Source: 39-52-133 sp041488395 (GTDB lineage: Bacteria; Pseudomonadota; Gammaproteobacteria; Burkholderiales; Gallionellaceae). Taken from it: 5,536 nt of DNA. Positions 1 through 5,536 of the stretch are shown here, piece after piece. The position numbers and the translations under genes were made by a program. The stretch covers positions 1-5,536 of the forward strand of contig JBGPPE010000168.1 of NCBI GenBank assembly GCA_041488395.1, written 5' to 3'. Within the stretch, counting starts at the first letter, position 1, and each line of letters starts with the position of its first letter. The notes below the pieces were generated by a model. The model was not told the DNA's origin, did not search any database, and was given only the letters and a program-made list of their open reading frames with translations.

Positions 1-1
1 G

Positions 2-1105
2 CTGCTCGGCAAGCGCACCACTGGCCTGCGCCGCCCGGAGACGGCGCCACGCGTGCGCAAGGAGACCGAGCGCGAGTTCCCGACCGGCATCCCGGCCTTC
101 GGCGCGGATGCGCTGCGCTTTACCTTTGCCTCGCTCGCCTCACCGGGGCGCGACATCAAGTTCGATATGCAGCGCTGCGAGGGCTATCGCAATTTCTGCA
201 ACAAGCTGTGGAACGCCACACGCTTCGTGCTGATGAACTGCGAAGGCCAGGATGTCGGCCTTGATGCTTCATTGCCACTGGAATATTCCGCCGCCGACCG
301 CTGGATGATCAGCCGTTTGCAGCACGCCGATGCCGAGCTGGCCGCGCATTTTACCGACTACCGCTTCGACTTCGCCGCGCGCACCATCTACGAGCTGGTG
401 TGGGATATCTATTGCGACTGGTATGTGGAACTGGCCAAGGTGCAAATTGCCACCGGCTCGGCAACCACCCAGCGCACCACCCGTCTGGTGCTGGTGCGCG
501 TGCTGGAAATCATGCTGCGCCTGGCGCACCCCATCATCCCCTTTATCACCGAAGAGCTGTGGCAGAAAGTAGCTCCGCTGGCCGGCGTAGAGGGCGACAG
601 CATCATGCTGCAGCCTTATCCGAAATCCGAGCAGCTGTTTATCGACGCAGATGCCGATGCACAGATCAGCCTGCTGCAGGAGATGGTCAACGCGGCGCGC
701 AGCCTGCGCAGCGAGATGAACCTGTCGCCGGCATTGCGCGTGCCACTGATTGCGGCAGGCGATGCCGCCACGCTGAATGCTGTGGCGCCCTATCTGCAGG
801 CGCTGGCCAAGCTGAGCGAGGTGCAGGTGGTAAGCGCCCTGCCGGATACCGATGCGGCAGTGGCTATCGTCGGCAACTTCAAGCTGATGCTCAAGGTAGA
901 GATCGACGTCGGCGCGGAACGCGAGCGTCTGGACAAGGAGATTGCCCGCCTCAACGCGGAAATTTCCAAGGCCCAGGGCAAGCTTTCCACGCCCACCTTT
1001 GTCGAACGTGCGCCGGCAGCCGTGGTGGCACAGGAACAAAAACGCCTGGCTGACTTCACTGCCACCTGTACCCAGCTGCAGGCGCAGCGCGCCAAACTGA
1101 ATTAA
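2..1105 (+). CDS. valS: Valyl-tRNA synthetase, C-terminal part (5' end outside window)
   Basis: Class Ia aminoacyl-tRNA synthetase that charges tRNA-Val with valine in the cytoplasm. The frame is open from base 2, so this is the last 367 residues of a protein usually about 920-960 long. The Rossmann catalytic core, the editing domain and the KMSKS loop lie upstream of the window. By comparison with E. coli ValRS, the fragment begins roughly 25 residues after KMSKS. Visible landmarks are the post-KMSKS segment with GADALRFT and SPGRDIKFD, then EGYRNFCNKLWNATRFV (about fragment residues 61-76), which opens the helical anticodon-binding domain. AHPIIPFITEELWQ follows at about residues 175-188. 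The last 70 or so residues are a charged, heptad-like coiled coil with the LSTPTFVERAP signature, the C-terminal tRNA-binding arm typical of ValRS. It ends in TAA. The GTG at 53 lies inside the gene and is not its start. The C-terminus is complete and no frameshift is seen. Family assignment is near certain. Confidence 0.97.
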   Translation: MLGKRTTGLRRPETAPRVRKETEREFPTGIPAFGADALRFTFASLASPGRDIKFDMQRCEGYRNFCNKLWNATRFVLMNCEGQDVGLDASLPLEYSAADRWMISRLQHADAELAAHFTDYRFDFAARTIYELVWDIYCDWYVELAKVQIATGSATTQRTTRLVLVRVLEIMLRLAHPIIPFITEELWQKVAPLAGVEGDSIMLQPYPKSEQLFIDADADAQISLLQEMVNAARSLRSEMNLSPALRVPLIAAGDAATLNAVAPYLQALAKLSEVQVVSALPDTDAAVAIVGNFKLMLKVEIDVGAERERLDKEIARLNAEISKAQGKLSTPTFVERAPAAVVAQEQKRLADFTATCTQLQAQRAKLN

Positions 1106-1140
1106 GGGCCGAATTGCCCGCTTCGCGCGATGTTTCCTCG

Positions 1141-1168
1141 CTGGATTCCCGCCTGCGCGGGAATGACG
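1141..1168. repeat. dRS3-like palindromic interspersed repeat
   Basis: Bases 1145-1164 read ATTCCC, eight bases, then GGGAAT. They form a perfect 8-bp stem (ATTCCCGC/GCGGGAAT) with a CTGC loop. The flanks CTGG on the left and GACG on the right match the form in which this palindrome is commonly scattered through proteobacterial genomes. The core fits the Neisseria dRS3 consensus ATTCCC-N8-GGGAAT. There, such copies border larger repeat arrays and serve as integration sites for filamentous phage. Only one copy is present in this window, so its repeated nature is recalled rather than observed. As RNA it would form a hairpin between valS and the next gene. It has no T-tract right behind the stem, so it is a poor classical terminator. 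Confidence 0.65.
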
Positions 1169-1190
1169 AGCTAATGGATTATTTTGCTAA

Positions 1191-1197
1191 AGGAAGG
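1191..1197 (+). promoter_or_regulatory. Shine-Dalgarno sequence of the DUF1622 gene
   Basis: AGGAAGG is a strong purine-rich ribosome binding site. It lies 8 bases before ATG at 1206, 5 before GTG at 1203 and 11 before ATG at 1209. The spacing favours ATG 1206 as the start codon. Confidence 0.65.
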
Positions 1198-1205
1198 ATC
1201 GGGTG

Positions 1206-1562
1206 ATGATGCACGAATTCCTGATTACGCTGATCACCTACATTACCCCGTTCACCGAGCTGCTGGGCACCGCGGTGGTGTCGTGGGGCTGCCTGCAGGG
1301 GCTGCTGCTGATGCTGCAACGCGGCCGCCGCGTCCTGATGAGACAGCCGCTGCCGGGATCATTGCGCAATGTGCGCATTGCCATCGGCGAAAAAATGGCG
1401 CTCGGGCTGGATTTCTTCCTCGCCGGCGACATCATCCAGACCATCGTCGTGCCGAGCAAGGACACGCTGACGATACTGGGCGGCATCGTGGTTATTCGTA
1501 CGGTGATGGCTTATTTCCTGGCCAAGGAAATAGACCAGGGCAAAGAAAAACTGCAGGACTGA
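1206..1562 (+). CDS. DUF1622 family small membrane protein
   Basis: Predicted inner-membrane protein of 118 residues and unknown function, resembling the DUF1622 family. Hydrophobic stretches lie at about residues 5-37 (long, possibly a hairpin with Pro15 and Glu18 inside), 68-82 and 88-106. Between the first two is a basic loop with several Arg (residues 39-57), probably cytoplasmic. The family-like motif is IGEKMALGLDFFLAGDII (about 60-77), in which acidic residues Asp69 and Asp75 sit within a hydrophobic segment. The tail is short and charged. I chose ATG 1206 because AGGAAGG lies 8 bases upstream; GTG 1203 and ATG 1209 are in the same frame and would change the length by one residue. It follows valS on the same strand after a 100-base gap containing a palindromic repeat, so co-transcription is possible but not evident. 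It converges on the rhodanese gene with two bases between. Family assignment is fairly sure; function is unknown. Confidence 0.82.
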   Translation: MMHEFLITLITYITPFTELLGTAVVSWGCLQGLLLMLQRGRRVLMRQPLPGSLRNVRIAIGEKMALGLDFFLAGDIIQTIVVPSKDTLTILGGIVVIRTVMAYFLAKEIDQGKEKLQD

Positions 1563-1564
1563 CT

Positions 1565-1882
1565 TTATCCGGCAATCGGCATACCGGCGCGGGCCCAGGC
1601 CATGATGCCGCCCTGCAGGTTGTAAACTTCAGCAACGCCCTGCGCCGCGACAAATGCGGCGGCCTGGCCGGAACGCCCGCCGCTCTGGCAATAAAATACC
1701 GTCGGCGCACTGCCGCTGAACTCATTCAAGCGCAGGGGCAACAGATGCAAGGGCAACTTTTCGGCGCCCTCGATGTAGCCACGCGCAATCTCTGCCTCCG
1801 TGCGCACATCGATCAGGCGCACGTTCCCCGCCTTGCGCATGGCCTGCAATTGTTCCACATCGATATTCATGTATCCGTTCAT
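1565..1882 (-). CDS. Single-domain rhodanese-like protein
   Basis: Small cytosolic rhodanese (sulfurtransferase) domain of 105 residues, with no signal peptide or membrane segment. LIDVRTEAEIARGYIEGA (residues 23-40) is the CH2A-like motif. Cys65 begins the active-site loop CQSGGRS (65-71), a six-residue C-x4-R loop typical of catalytically competent single-domain rhodaneses such as GlpE or PspE. NLQGGIMAW (88-96) is the closing motif. Known members carry a persulfide on this Cys and pass sulfur to thiols or cyanide; the physiological acceptor here cannot be read from sequence. The gene lies 22 bases downstream of the kinase stop on the same strand and is probably translated from the same mRNA. 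ATG 1882 has only a poor AGCAGG-like site almost touching it. An in-frame ATG at 1870 (residue 5) would also leave the whole domain intact, so the start is uncertain. The stop codon is two bases from that of the convergent DUF1622 gene. Confidence 0.9.
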   Translation of the reverse strand: MNGYMNIDVEQLQAMRKAGNVRLIDVRTEAEIARGYIEGAEKLPLHLLPLRLNEFSGSAPTVFYCQSGGRSGQAAAFVAAQGVAEVYNLQGGIMAWARAGMPIAG

Positions 1883-1904
1883 GCCTGCTGTACCCGCTGC
1901 TTAG

Positions 1905-3197
1905 TTACGCATCGTCGCCGTGATCATTCAGCAAATGCGAGATGCGCGTATTGGCCACCGCCAGGCGCTTCACCAGCATGCGCAGGAAGGCATCACTGAA
2001 CTGGTAACGCACGCCGGCCGAAGCCTTGTCCAGCACATCAGGATTAATCTCGATCAGCGTCACCTCGTTCTTGGCCACCACATCCGTGGTGCGCAAAAAC
2101 TCGCGTTCGGACAGATGCGCCATCTCGCCAAAACAGTCTCCCTTGTGCAACAGGCTCAATAATCGCCCCTGCTTGAGCACCTTGACGGTGCCGTGTGCCA
2201 GCACGTAAAGATCGCGCCCTTCTTCACCCTCGCTGAGGATGCGCTCTTCCTTGGGAACATGGCGCCATTCGCTGATGCGCAGCACCTCCCACAACTCGAC
2301 ATCGCTGAAGTTCTTGAAGAAACCGAGCGAGCGCACGGTATCAAATTTTTCCGTGTCGTAAATTGCCTGCTGGTCATCGACGGCATTGCTGGTAAACGCG
2401 ACCAGATCATGCGCAAACTCGTCCCAGGTCTGATAGCGCTGTTTCAGATCCTTGTGCATGGCGCGCATCACGATAGCATCCAGTGCGTGCGGCGCTTCCG
2501 GGCGGAAGGTGCTGGGAGGGGGTGGGTCGATGTTCATGATCTGGTAGATCATGCTGTAATTGTTGCGCGCGTCGAACGGCAGCTTGCCAGTGAGCAGGCG
2601 GTACATCGTCACCCCCAGCGAATAGATATCCGTCTGGAAGGTCAGCACCTGTTCCTTGATCTGCTCCGGCGACATGTAGGCCGGCGAACCCACGCCGCTT
2701 ACCTGTGTGGTCTGCTGGCTTTCGATCAGGGCCGAGCCAAAATCGGAAATCTTGATGTCGCTTTCGCCGCACAGCAAAATGTTGGCGGGCTTGATATCGC
2801 GGTGGATCACGCCCTGGTGCTGCGCATAGTCCAGTGCCTTGCAGCATTTGTAGATAATCTCCGCCACCTGGGGCAGTGGCAGCAGGTGGTCCACCTCGGC
2901 CAGTTTCTCCAGCGTCTCACCCTCGACATACTCCATCACCATGTAGTTGTTCTCGTCATCCACGACGGCATCGTGAATTTTCACGATATGCGGATGGTTC
3001 AGCTTGCCGGCCAGCGAGGCCTCATTGAGCAGCAGCTTGCGCAATGCCTTGGCACGGGAGTTGTCCTGCAGCACGTCCATATTGAACAGCTTGACGGCCA
3101 CCTGCTCGTTGCTGAAAGGATCCAGCGCCAGATACACCGTGCTGGTTGCACCGTGTCCTAATTCCCTGATGATTTCGTATTTGCCGATCTTGACCAT
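1905..3197 (-). CDS. Hanks-type Ser/Thr protein kinase with C-terminal cyclic-nucleotide-binding domain
   Basis: Predicted soluble signalling kinase of 430 residues that phosphorylates Ser/Thr on unknown targets. Kinase domain (about 7-268): Gly-loop GHGATSTV (14-21), ATP-binding Lys36 in VAVK, helix-C Glu59, catalytic HRD with Asp134 followed by Lys136 and Asn139, DFG at 152-154, P+1 region GSPAYMSPE with Glu178, and Asp190 in the TDIYSLG segment. All key catalytic residues are present. Thr163, Thr164 and Ser167 in the activation loop are possible autophosphorylation sites. CNB domain (about 285-415): ILSEGEEGRDLYVLAHGTVKV is the usual beta-roll opening. The phosphate-binding cassette is FGEMAHLSEREFLRTTDVV, with Glu358 and Arg369 in the positions that hold ribose and cyclic phosphate in CRP/PKA-type sites. 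There is no membrane segment or extracellular sensor, unlike PknB-type receptors. ATG 3197 lies only five residues before the KYEIIREL start of the domain, though its Shine-Dalgarno is weak. It is the first gene of a likely operon with the rhodanese and diverges from bepA. Regulation of the kinase by a bound cyclic nucleotide is inferred. Confidence 0.93.
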   Translation of the reverse strand: MVKIGKYEIIRELGHGATSTVYLALDPFSNEQVAVKLFNMDVLQDNSRAKALRKLLLNEASLAGKLNHPHIVKIHDAVVDDENNYMVMEYVEGETLEKLAEVDHLLPLPQVAEIIYKCCKALDYAQHQGVIHRDIKPANILLCGESDIKISDFGSALIESQQTTQVSGVGSPAYMSPEQIKEQVLTFQTDIYSLGVTMYRLLTGKLPFDARNNYSMIYQIMNIDPPPPSTFRPEAPHALDAIVMRAMHKDLKQRYQTWDEFAHDLVAFTSNAVDDQQAIYDTEKFDTVRSLGFFKNFSDVELWEVLRISEWRHVPKEERILSEGEEGRDLYVLAHGTVKVLKQGRLLSLLHKGDCFGEMAHLSEREFLRTTDVVAKNEVTLIEINPDVLDKASAGVRYQFSDAFLRMLVKRLAVANTRISHLLNDHGDDA

Positions 3198-3243
3198 GTG
3201 TTACCAATCAATAGAATTGCCAGACTAGACTAATAATGAATGC

Positions 3244-3272
3244 GAACAAACAGCGCGCATAACAGTTTGTTC
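3244..3272. promoter_or_regulatory. Inverted repeat in the divergent kinase/bepA intergenic region
   Basis: GAACAAAC (3244-3251) and GTTTGTTC (3265-3272) are perfect 8-base inverted arms separated by 13 bases. The 29-base element lies 46 bases upstream of the kinase start and 77 bases upstream of the bepA start. The spacing from arm centre to arm centre is 21 bases, two helical turns, which suits a dimeric DNA-binding protein on one face of the helix. That makes it a candidate operator for one or both divergent genes. The same bases could form an RNA hairpin, and TCATTTTATC follows on the + strand. I do not recognise the binding protein, and no convincing -35/-10 pair could be anchored nearby on either strand. 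Confidence 0.4.
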
Positions 3273-3349
3273 ATTTTATCATGCTCCAGGCCATTGCCCT
3301 CTGGCGCAAGCGGTGTGAACCAAAACGTAAAGCAGTTATCATATCGTTC

Positions 3350-4774
3350 ATGAAAAAAATCCTGCTCATCGCACTTTTCAGCTATTCCCTGTTCTGCCAT
3401 GCCGAAGGCTTACCCGACCTCGGCGATATCTCGCAGGAAGCCCTGTCGCCGCAGCAGGAGCGTCAGATCGGTGAACAGAGCATGTACCAGATCCGTGCTG
3501 ACCCAAGCTACCTGGATGACGCCGAGATCGCCGATTATCTCAACCAGCTCGGCGGCCAGCTTGCCTCCAACAGCAGCGAACCCGGGCTGGAGTTCGAATT
3601 TTTTGCCATCAACGACAACGCCATCAACGCCTTCGCCATGCCTGGCGGTTTTGTCGGAGTCAACACCGGGCTGATCCTGACCACCCAGAGCGAATCCGAA
3701 CTGGCTTCCGTACTCAGCCATGAAATCGCGCACGTGACCCAGCATCATCTGGCACGCATGGTATCAGGGCAAAAATATGACTCTCTCGCCGCCATGGCGG
3801 TGATCGCCGCCGCCATTCTGGCGGCACGCAGCAACCCGGATGCCGCCATGGCCTCGGTGGTGGGCGCGCAGGCAGGTGCCATGCAGCGCCAGCTCAATTT
3901 CACCCGCGTTCACGAACAGGAGGCCGACCGCATCGGCCTGGGCATCCTGCGCAAATCCGGCTTCGATGTGCGCGCCATGCCCGCTTTCTTTGAGCGCCTG
4001 CAAAAAGCCACCCGACTGCTGGAGGGCAACACACCGCCTTATTTGCGTACCCATCCGCTTACCAACGAGCGCATTGCCGACATGGCCAACCGCGTGCAGC
4101 AAATGTCCGCCCGCCTGGTTCCCGACAGCCTCGATTTCCAGCTGGTGCGCGCCAAACTGCAAACCCTGCAGAAATCCCCGCAGGAGGCCATAGCCTACTT
4201 TAGCGGCGCACTCGGGCCGCAAAAATTCGGCAACCCGGTGGTACAACGCTACGGCCTGGTGAGTGCGCTGCTGCTAAGCCGCCAGTATGAGCGGGCCGCA
4301 CAGGAGTTTGCCCCCTTGCGCAAAGCGGCGCAGGGCAACGCCATGATCACCACGCTGGCCGGCCAGCTGCGCCGCGCTGGCGCCATCGGCGACTCCAACA
4401 TCGCCGGCTTTTACCGCACCGCGCTACAAAATTTCCCGCAGCACCGCGCCCTGGTATATGACTACAGCGAAGTGCTGCTAGAGGAAAAACACTACAACGA
4501 GGCACTCGCCCTGCTCAACCAGCAAGTCAACAGCCACCCCAATGACCCGCGTTTATACGAGCTGCAGGCGCGCACCTACGCCATACTGGACAGGCACCAG
4601 GAAGAACACCACGCGCTTGCCTATAACTACATACTGCACGGCAACCTGCGCGGCGCCATCGAACAACTGGAACTGGCCAAACATGCCGGCAACAACTTCC
4701 AGGAACTGTCTACCATTGAGACCGAGCTGAAACAGTTCCGCGAAATTGCAGCGGCGCACGAGAAGAAGCGCTAA
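3350..4774 (+). CDS. bepA: Periplasmic M48 zinc metalloprotease with TPR domain, BepA/YfgC-like
   Basis: Predicted periplasmic protease/chaperone that in E. coli helps the Bam complex and LptD assembly and degrades stalled outer-membrane proteins. Length 474 residues (E. coli BepA is 487). Order of parts: Sec signal peptide 1-18 (KK, hydrophobic core, likely cut after CHA, before EG); M48 domain about 30-250 with AMPGGFVGVNTGLI (96-109), zinc site HEIAH (His124, Glu125, His128) and third ligand Glu189 in the E-x-x-A-D motif; His235 in RTHPLTNERI, the counterpart of E. coli His246, which can cap the zinc as an autoinhibitory switch; then helical TPR-type repeats from about 256 to 455 and a charged tail. 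A hydrophobic Ala-rich stretch (146-159) lies within the protease domain and probably forms the membrane-facing active-site region. ATG 3350 is chosen because it puts MKKILLIALF at the N-terminus; ATG 3281 would add 23 basic residues in front of the signal. No clear Shine-Dalgarno precedes either. It diverges from the kinase gene. Confidence 0.92.
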   Translation: MKKILLIALFSYSLFCHAEGLPDLGDISQEALSPQQERQIGEQSMYQIRADPSYLDDAEIADYLNQLGGQLASNSSEPGLEFEFFAINDNAINAFAMPGGFVGVNTGLILTTQSESELASVLSHEIAHVTQHHLARMVSGQKYDSLAAMAVIAAAILAARSNPDAAMASVVGAQAGAMQRQLNFTRVHEQEADRIGLGILRKSGFDVRAMPAFFERLQKATRLLEGNTPPYLRTHPLTNERIADMANRVQQMSARLVPDSLDFQLVRAKLQTLQKSPQEAIAYFSGALGPQKFGNPVVQRYGLVSALLLSRQYERAAQEFAPLRKAAQGNAMITTLAGQLRRAGAIGDSNIAGFYRTALQNFPQHRALVYDYSEVLLEEKHYNEALALLNQQVNSHPNDPRLYELQARTYAILDRHQEEHHALAYNYILHGNLRGAIEQLELAKHAGNNFQELSTIETELKQFREIAAAHEKKR

Positions 4775-4790
4775 TTCAGCGCTATTTCTT
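4763..4790. terminator. Possible bidirectional terminator hairpin between convergent genes
   Basis: AGCGCT occurs at 4767-4772 and again at 4778-4783, separated by AATTC. Since AGCGCT is its own reverse complement, transcripts of both strands can form a 6-bp stem with a 5-base loop. Outer AAGA/TCTT pairing is possible past a 3-base bulge. T-rich sequence follows on both strands (ATTTCTT on +, TCTTCTC on -). The hairpin overlaps the stop codons of both convergent genes, which are only 7 bases apart. The stem is short and the T-runs are interrupted, so confidence is moderate. Confidence 0.45.
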
Positions 4791-5536
4791 GCGCCATTGC
4801 TGCATGACGCAGGCCATATTGACTCCCAGCTTGCACGCCATTTCCATCGTCTGAGTAGCTTGCCGATTCTCATGCAAAGCCATCAATGCCAGCCCCTTGC
4901 CATAATAGCCCTTACCATCATCAGGCTTGAGGGATATTTCCACATCGAATTGCTCGCGAGCTTCCTGATACCGCCCCGCATTCAGATACGTCATTCCCAA
5001 TTCGAATCGCACCGGTGCAAACTGCGGGCTGATGGCAGCCACCCGCTGAAAATCAGCAATAGCTCTTTCCCAGTCGTGCGCCGCTGCGCTGGCTTGAGCG
5101 CGATTAAAATAAATCCGGTCCGCCCCCGGCACGCGATCATCAGCTAATAAGCGAACAGCATCATTCCACAGGCGATAGCTGTCGCCGAATACCCACAGCC
5201 GGTTCATTGCCAGTGGCACCAGCAGCAATATCGCCAGCCCCAGCGCTAGCAGCGTTTTCTTGCCCGGCCACCTGAGCAACAACAAGGGAATAAGTAATAG
5301 CAGGCCTGGCATCCACAAATAACTGCGGTAGAGCACAAAGGGCTCCTGCACGCGTATGCTGGAAAACTCCACCCAGAATTGCAACCAGGGATAAAGCAAT
5401 GCAAAGCCCACCAGGCCTTTAACGCCGCCGCGCAGCAAAAGGTATATGGACATAATGCCATAGGCCAGAAAACCGAACGCACCCAGCCAGCCCTGCCAGG
5501 ACGCGAGCGAGGCAATGAAAGGCTCGCGCATATCTA
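4782..5536 (-). CDS. Polytopic membrane protein with C-terminal TPRs, TMTC/GT-C-like (5' end outside window)
   Basis: C-terminal part of a larger inner-membrane protein. The frame stays open to the right edge beyond the ATG at 5531: the preceding codon is GAT and the cut codon ends in TA, which cannot be a stop. That ATG is therefore probably internal. Numbering from it, hydrophobic helices lie at about 16-34, 37-54, 72-87 and 92-110. Between them, VQEPFVLYRSYLWMPG (61-76) resembles the conserved loop of bacterial TMTC-like proteins (HR/ER followed by YLP). After the last helix comes a W-x-D segment (122-124) typical of the junction to the TPRs. TPR-like units follow at about 138-171, 172-205 and 206-239; the second is a clear match (LGMTYLNAGRYQEAREQF). 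Such GT-C-fold/TPR proteins are thought to be lipid-linked sugar transferases or O-glycosylation enzymes, but the catalytic N-terminal half is not in this window, so I assign no activity. The tail carries Cys233 and Cys241 in a C-x7-C arrangement. It converges on bepA with a 7-base gap. Confidence 0.75.
   Translation of the reverse strand, partial: DMREPFIASLASWQGWLGAFGFLAYGIMSIYLLLRGGVKGLVGFALLYPWLQFWVEFSSIRVQEPFVLYRSYLWMPGLLLLIPLLLLRWPGKKTLLALGLAILLLVPLAMNRLWVFGDSYRLWNDAVRLLADDRVPGADRIYFNRAQASAAAHDWERAIADFQRVAAISPQFAPVRFELGMTYLNAGRYQEAREQFDVEISLKPDDGKGYYGKGLALMALHENRQATQTMEMACKLGVNMACVMQQWRKK

Noticed and set aside
53..55. GTG as start of the first gene
   Set aside because: The same frame is open back to base 2 and already encodes ValRS sequence typical of the region after KMSKS, so this is an internal Val codon.
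269..1039. 256-codon open frame on the minus strand within valS
   Set aside because: It lies antisense to a clearly conserved valS frame. Its translation is Gln/His/Arg-rich with no recognisable domain, as expected for the complement of GC-rich coding DNA.
1106..1119. GGGC-N6-GCCC right after the valS stop as a terminator
   Set aside because: The stem is only 4 bp and no T-run follows.
1184..1999. 271-codon plus-strand open frame running through DUF1622, rhodanese and the kinase end
   Set aside because: It spans three better-supported genes on both strands, and its composition (many Arg, Ala, His, Pro) is that of an out-of-frame shadow.
2193..3161. 322-codon plus-strand open frame opposite the kinase
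   Set aside because: It is the antisense frame of a kinase whose motifs are all intact. The translation is His/Val/Gln-rich without any domain.
3336..3342. TTATCAT as a -10 promoter element for bepA (a second copy lies at 3276-3282)
   Set aside because: No acceptable -35 hexamer lies 16-18 bases upstream of either copy, and the nearer copy would start transcription almost at the start codon.
3395..3406. Lipobox at Cys16 of the BepA-like protein
   Set aside because: The residues before the Cys are S-L-F, not the small-residue pattern of a lipobox, and a normal signal peptidase I site (C-H-A before E-G) follows directly.
4746..5147. 133-codon plus-strand open frame after bepA
   Set aside because: It overlaps the bepA end and runs antisense to the TPR region of the minus-strand gene. 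No ribosome binding site or domain is seen.

Overview
The window looks like ordinary chromosomal DNA from a betaproteobacterium. The valyl-tRNA synthetase C-terminus, the BepA-type protease and a Neisseria dRS3-like palindrome all point there. The lineage is inferred from protein resemblance and I cannot name a genus. Base composition is GC-rich and looks even throughout. I see no insertion sequence, phage gene, CRISPR array, tRNA or rRNA, and no gene-free stretch longer than about 150 bases.

Layout from left to right. (1) The C-terminal 367 codons of valS (+), cut by the left edge. (2) A 100-base gap carrying a palindromic repeat of the ATTCCC-N8-GGGAAT type. (3) A small DUF1622-type membrane protein gene (+). 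(4) Converging on it with only two bases between stop codons, a single-domain rhodanese gene (-). Upstream of that, 22 bases away and on the same strand, is a cytosolic Hanks-type Ser/Thr kinase fused to a C-terminal cyclic-nucleotide-binding domain. (5) A 152-base divergent intergenic region with a perfect 8-bp inverted repeat. (6) A bepA-like periplasmic M48 metalloprotease with TPRs (+). (7) Converging on it with a 7-base gap that holds a terminator-like hairpin, the C-terminal part of a polytopic membrane/TPR protein (-), cut by the right edge.

The kinase and rhodanese probably form a two-gene operon. The kinase keeps every catalytic residue I looked for, and its CNB domain keeps the Glu and Arg expected to hold a cyclic nucleotide, so ligand-gated phosphorylation is plausible. 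BepA acts in outer-membrane protein quality control. The TMTC-like membrane/TPR protein may also work at the envelope, but nothing in the sequence ties it functionally to its neighbours.

I did not find a convincing undescribed system. The points most worth a second look are the kinase-CNB/rhodanese pair, the palindrome between the divergent genes, the dRS3-like repeat, and an Hcp-like C-x7-C pair at the end of the TPR protein.
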